From the NCBI GenBank assembly GCA_021776315.1, contig JAJFGD010000197.1:1-41022 (forward strand): a stretch of 41,022 nt of DNA. The letters are read 5' to 3'. Source of the DNA: Hyphococcus sp. (GTDB lineage Bacteria; Pseudomonadota; Alphaproteobacteria; Caulobacterales; Parvularculaceae). Both the position numbers and the translations under genes were made by a program. Of this stretch, positions 39,107 through 41,022 are shown in pieces (the first letter of the stretch is position 1; each line of letters starts with the position of its first letter). Under the pieces are notes generated by a model. That model ran no database searches and had not been told where the DNA came from. It worked only from the letters and a program-made list of their open reading frames with translations.

Positions 39107-39876
39107 TGCTCCTTCGTCGCATCACTGAACATGTCAAAGCACAAAACTGGTTCGCGGTAGGGCTGGACTTCATCATCGTCGTTGTTGGTGTCTTTATTGG
39201 TATTCAAGTTGCAAACTGGAATGCGTCGCGCGCGGACCATGATCTCGCCAATCGCTATGTGATCCAGCTGGCCGGCGATATCCGTTCGGATATCGTCGAT
39301 ATAGAAACCGGCTTACGGACATCCACATGGCGCTATGCAGCGCTATCGACGCTGCTGGAAAAAGCGGGCTTACCGCTGCCGAATAGTACAGCTAACCCGG
39401 AACGGACGTTTGTAATGCCAACCGTGACATTTGAAAATGAATACCCGGCGGCGCTGATCAGCGCAGCTTCTTACACAAGGTTTTTAGACAGTGATCGGCC
39501 GGCCTATTCCTCGCTGGTTAGTGCAGGCAACGCCAACCTGCTCGACAAGATGCCATCATTTCACTGTGTTCTGGCTTATTATGCAGCGCATGATGAATCT
39601 AGAAAATTCGAAGACAGGCTTCTGCTTTTTCGCACCGACCTTGTGCGTGCTCAGCATGATGCTGGTGTTTCGATCGCCGGTGATCTGACGGAACAAGAAG
39701 TTATCGAAAAAATAAAGTCAAACGAACCATTCGCGGCAACAATTGCGAGTTATCGGGTTTTTTCCTATTTTCATCTTAACGTGCTGGGGAGTTTGCATCG
39801 CCAAGCGGAAGAGTTGCTCGTCACTCTGGAAACTAACGGGTCAGCATGCGGCAATAGTGGGCCACCTGCCTTATGA
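39106..39876 (+). CDS. DUF6090-like array protein G4
   Basis: TAATG overlap with G3; 'MLLRRITEHVKAQNWFAVGLDFIIVVVGVFIGIQVANWNAS'; mid-motif 'AYSSLVSAGNANLLDKMPSFHCVLAYYAA'. Confidence 0.87.
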   Translation: MLLRRITEHVKAQNWFAVGLDFIIVVVGVFIGIQVANWNASRADHDLANRYVIQLAGDIRSDIVDIETGLRTSTWRYAALSTLLEKAGLPLPNSTANPERTFVMPTVTFENEYPAALISAASYTRFLDSDRPAYSSLVSAGNANLLDKMPSFHCVLAYYAAHDESRKFEDRLLLFRTDLVRAQHDAGVSIAGDLTEQEVIEKIKSNEPFAATIASYRVFSYFHLNVLGSLHRQAEELLVTLETNGSACGNSGPPAL

Positions 39877-40646
39877 TCCTTCGTCGCATCACCGAACATG
39901 TCAAAGCGCAGAACTGGACGGCGGTCGCGCTCGACTTCGTCATTGTTGTTGTCGGTGTGTTTATTGGTATTCAAGTCGCAAACTGGAATGACGCGCGGGC
40001 GGACAAAAAAACGGGCCGCGAATATATCGCGCGAATCCAACAAGAATTGCTGGCGAACCAGCGCGATATGAACACGCGAATAGCCTATTTCACTAGGATA
40101 AAAAATAAGGGGCTCGACGCGCTAAAGGGATGGAACCAGCCGCCCGATACATTGGGCGAGCAATTTATCATCGATAACTATTACGCTACCTTTGTGCTGA
40201 GGCGGCCAATTGGCAAAGATACCTATAATGAATTGTTATCGGTCGGTGCCATAAATTCAATTCCGGATGTCGTCGTTCGTCAGCGTATTGCGGAATATTA
40301 TCGCGCGAGCGAGGGGGCCGAGTTCTTTTTCACGACGATACCTCCCTATATGGATGCCCTGCGCACCGCTATGCCTTACGACGTACAAGCGGCACTCCGC
40401 GAGCGAGGATGCGTCGGTACATATTATGCCGATGACACAGGCGCAGCCACCGCGATCTTGCCTGAAACATGCAATCCAAATTTAACGGACGAACAAATTT
40501 CGTCGGCCATCAATAGGCTGGTTGAGGCAGACCTTGAGCAAGAGCTCGGGCGTGCTCTGGCCGACATCGATGTCAAATTGTTATTGTTTCATACGGCGAT
40601 TGCGCGCTCGCAGAACCTTTACGATTTTCTTGAGGAGACAAAATAA
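39873..40646 (+). CDS. DUF6090-like array protein G5
   Basis: ATGA overlap with G4; 'MILRRITEHVKAQNWTAVALDFVIVVVGVFIGIQVANWNDA'; mid-motif 'TYNELLSVGAINSIPDVVVRQRIAEYYRA'. Confidence 0.87.
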   Translation: MILRRITEHVKAQNWTAVALDFVIVVVGVFIGIQVANWNDARADKKTGREYIARIQQELLANQRDMNTRIAYFTRIKNKGLDALKGWNQPPDTLGEQFIIDNYYATFVLRRPIGKDTYNELLSVGAINSIPDVVVRQRIAEYYRASEGAEFFFTTIPPYMDALRTAMPYDVQAALRERGCVGTYYADDTGAATAILPETCNPNLTDEQISSAINRLVEADLEQELGRALADIDVKLLLFHTAIARSQNLYDFLEETK

Positions 40647-40756
40647 TGCGCCTGCGTCGCATCGCAAGGTGCGATTACGCGAATGACCGAAGATTAGACT
40701 GTCAATGCAAGCAGCTAAGTTGGTGCCGATTCTGGCTTCAGCGCATTACAATATAG
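40646..40756 (+). pseudogene. 5' remnant of a sixth array gene (36-codon ORF)
   Basis: TAATG junction with G5, preceded by GAGGAG; ATGCGCCTGCGTCGCATCGC gives MRLRRIARCDY..., compared with MLLRRITEH. Homology stops after about 7 codons. Confidence 0.55.
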
Positions 40757-40766
40757 CTAAATTCGG

Positions 40767-41022
40767 TCATCGTTTTGGCCTGCGGATGGAGGAAGGTGAG
40801 CGCCCGTAGAGTTTTGAAAAGGTCGCATTAAAGTGTCTCACGCTGCCAAAACCCGCTTGGAAGGCTATGTCTGTAATAGGCAGTGTCGTCGTGTCCAACA
40901 ATTTTTTGGCGCGTCCGATTCGGAGGGTTTGGGCCGTTTGAATTGGAGATGCTCCTATATGCTTGCCAAATAACCGAGAAAGATGCCTTGCGCCGACGCC
41001 TAGTCGATCTGCAAGATCATTG
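40767..41022 (-). CDS. C-terminal end of an AraC-type regulator resembling the Ada/AlkA HTH module, truncated by the window edge
   Basis: Reverse translation: NDLADRLGVGARHLSRLFGKHIGASPIQTAQTLRIGRAKKLLDTTTLPITDIAFQAGFGSVRHFNATFSKLYGRSPSSIRRPKR*, a typical two-HTH AraC module. Confidence 0.8.
   Translation of the reverse strand, partial: NDLADRLGVGARHLSRLFGKHIGASPIQTAQTLRIGRAKKLLDTTTLPITDIAFQAGFGSVRHFNATFSKLYGRSPSSIRRPKR

Noticed and set aside
36832-40756. Regularly spaced repeats as CRISPR or a transposon array
   Set aside because: The repeats are in-frame coding starts about 750-780 bp apart, with no inverted terminal repeats, transposase or cas genes; a tandem gene family explains them.

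Overview
A 41 kb stretch of an alphaproteobacterial-looking chromosome. It mixes housekeeping genes (ftsK, amt, a ubiH-like gene, dapB, dnaJ/dnaK, yifB/comM, an ampG-like transporter) with accessory or signalling genes. Two regions stand out. (1) At 36832-40756 there is a head-to-tail array of five overlapping or abutting genes, followed by a 36-codon remnant of a sixth. They encode single-pass membrane proteins resembling DUF6090. Each has an almost constant, about 40-residue N-terminal membrane module ('MLLRRITEHVKAQNW[FT]AV[GA]LDF[IV]IVVVGVFIGIQVANWN') joined to a strongly divergent, probably periplasmic C-terminal domain. The 5' modules are near-identical at nucleotide level in a mosaic pattern that suggests gene conversion. 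A solitary sixth paralogue lies at 16322. (2) A minus-strand three-gene cluster at 21006-26710 encodes a SLOG-like plus multi-TM protein, a degenerate TIR-TM-FGE/SUMF1 protein in which the TIR catalytic Glu appears replaced by Gln, and a YfbK-type VWA lipoprotein. A TIR-TM-TolB/TPR protein with the Glu retained lies at 32685-35006. Smaller signals are a strong TetR-type double operator between a tetR and a CPBP gene, two good intrinsic terminators, and a PilZ-methyltransferase fusion with intact c-di-GMP motifs. All calls come from reading the sequence; no database search was run.
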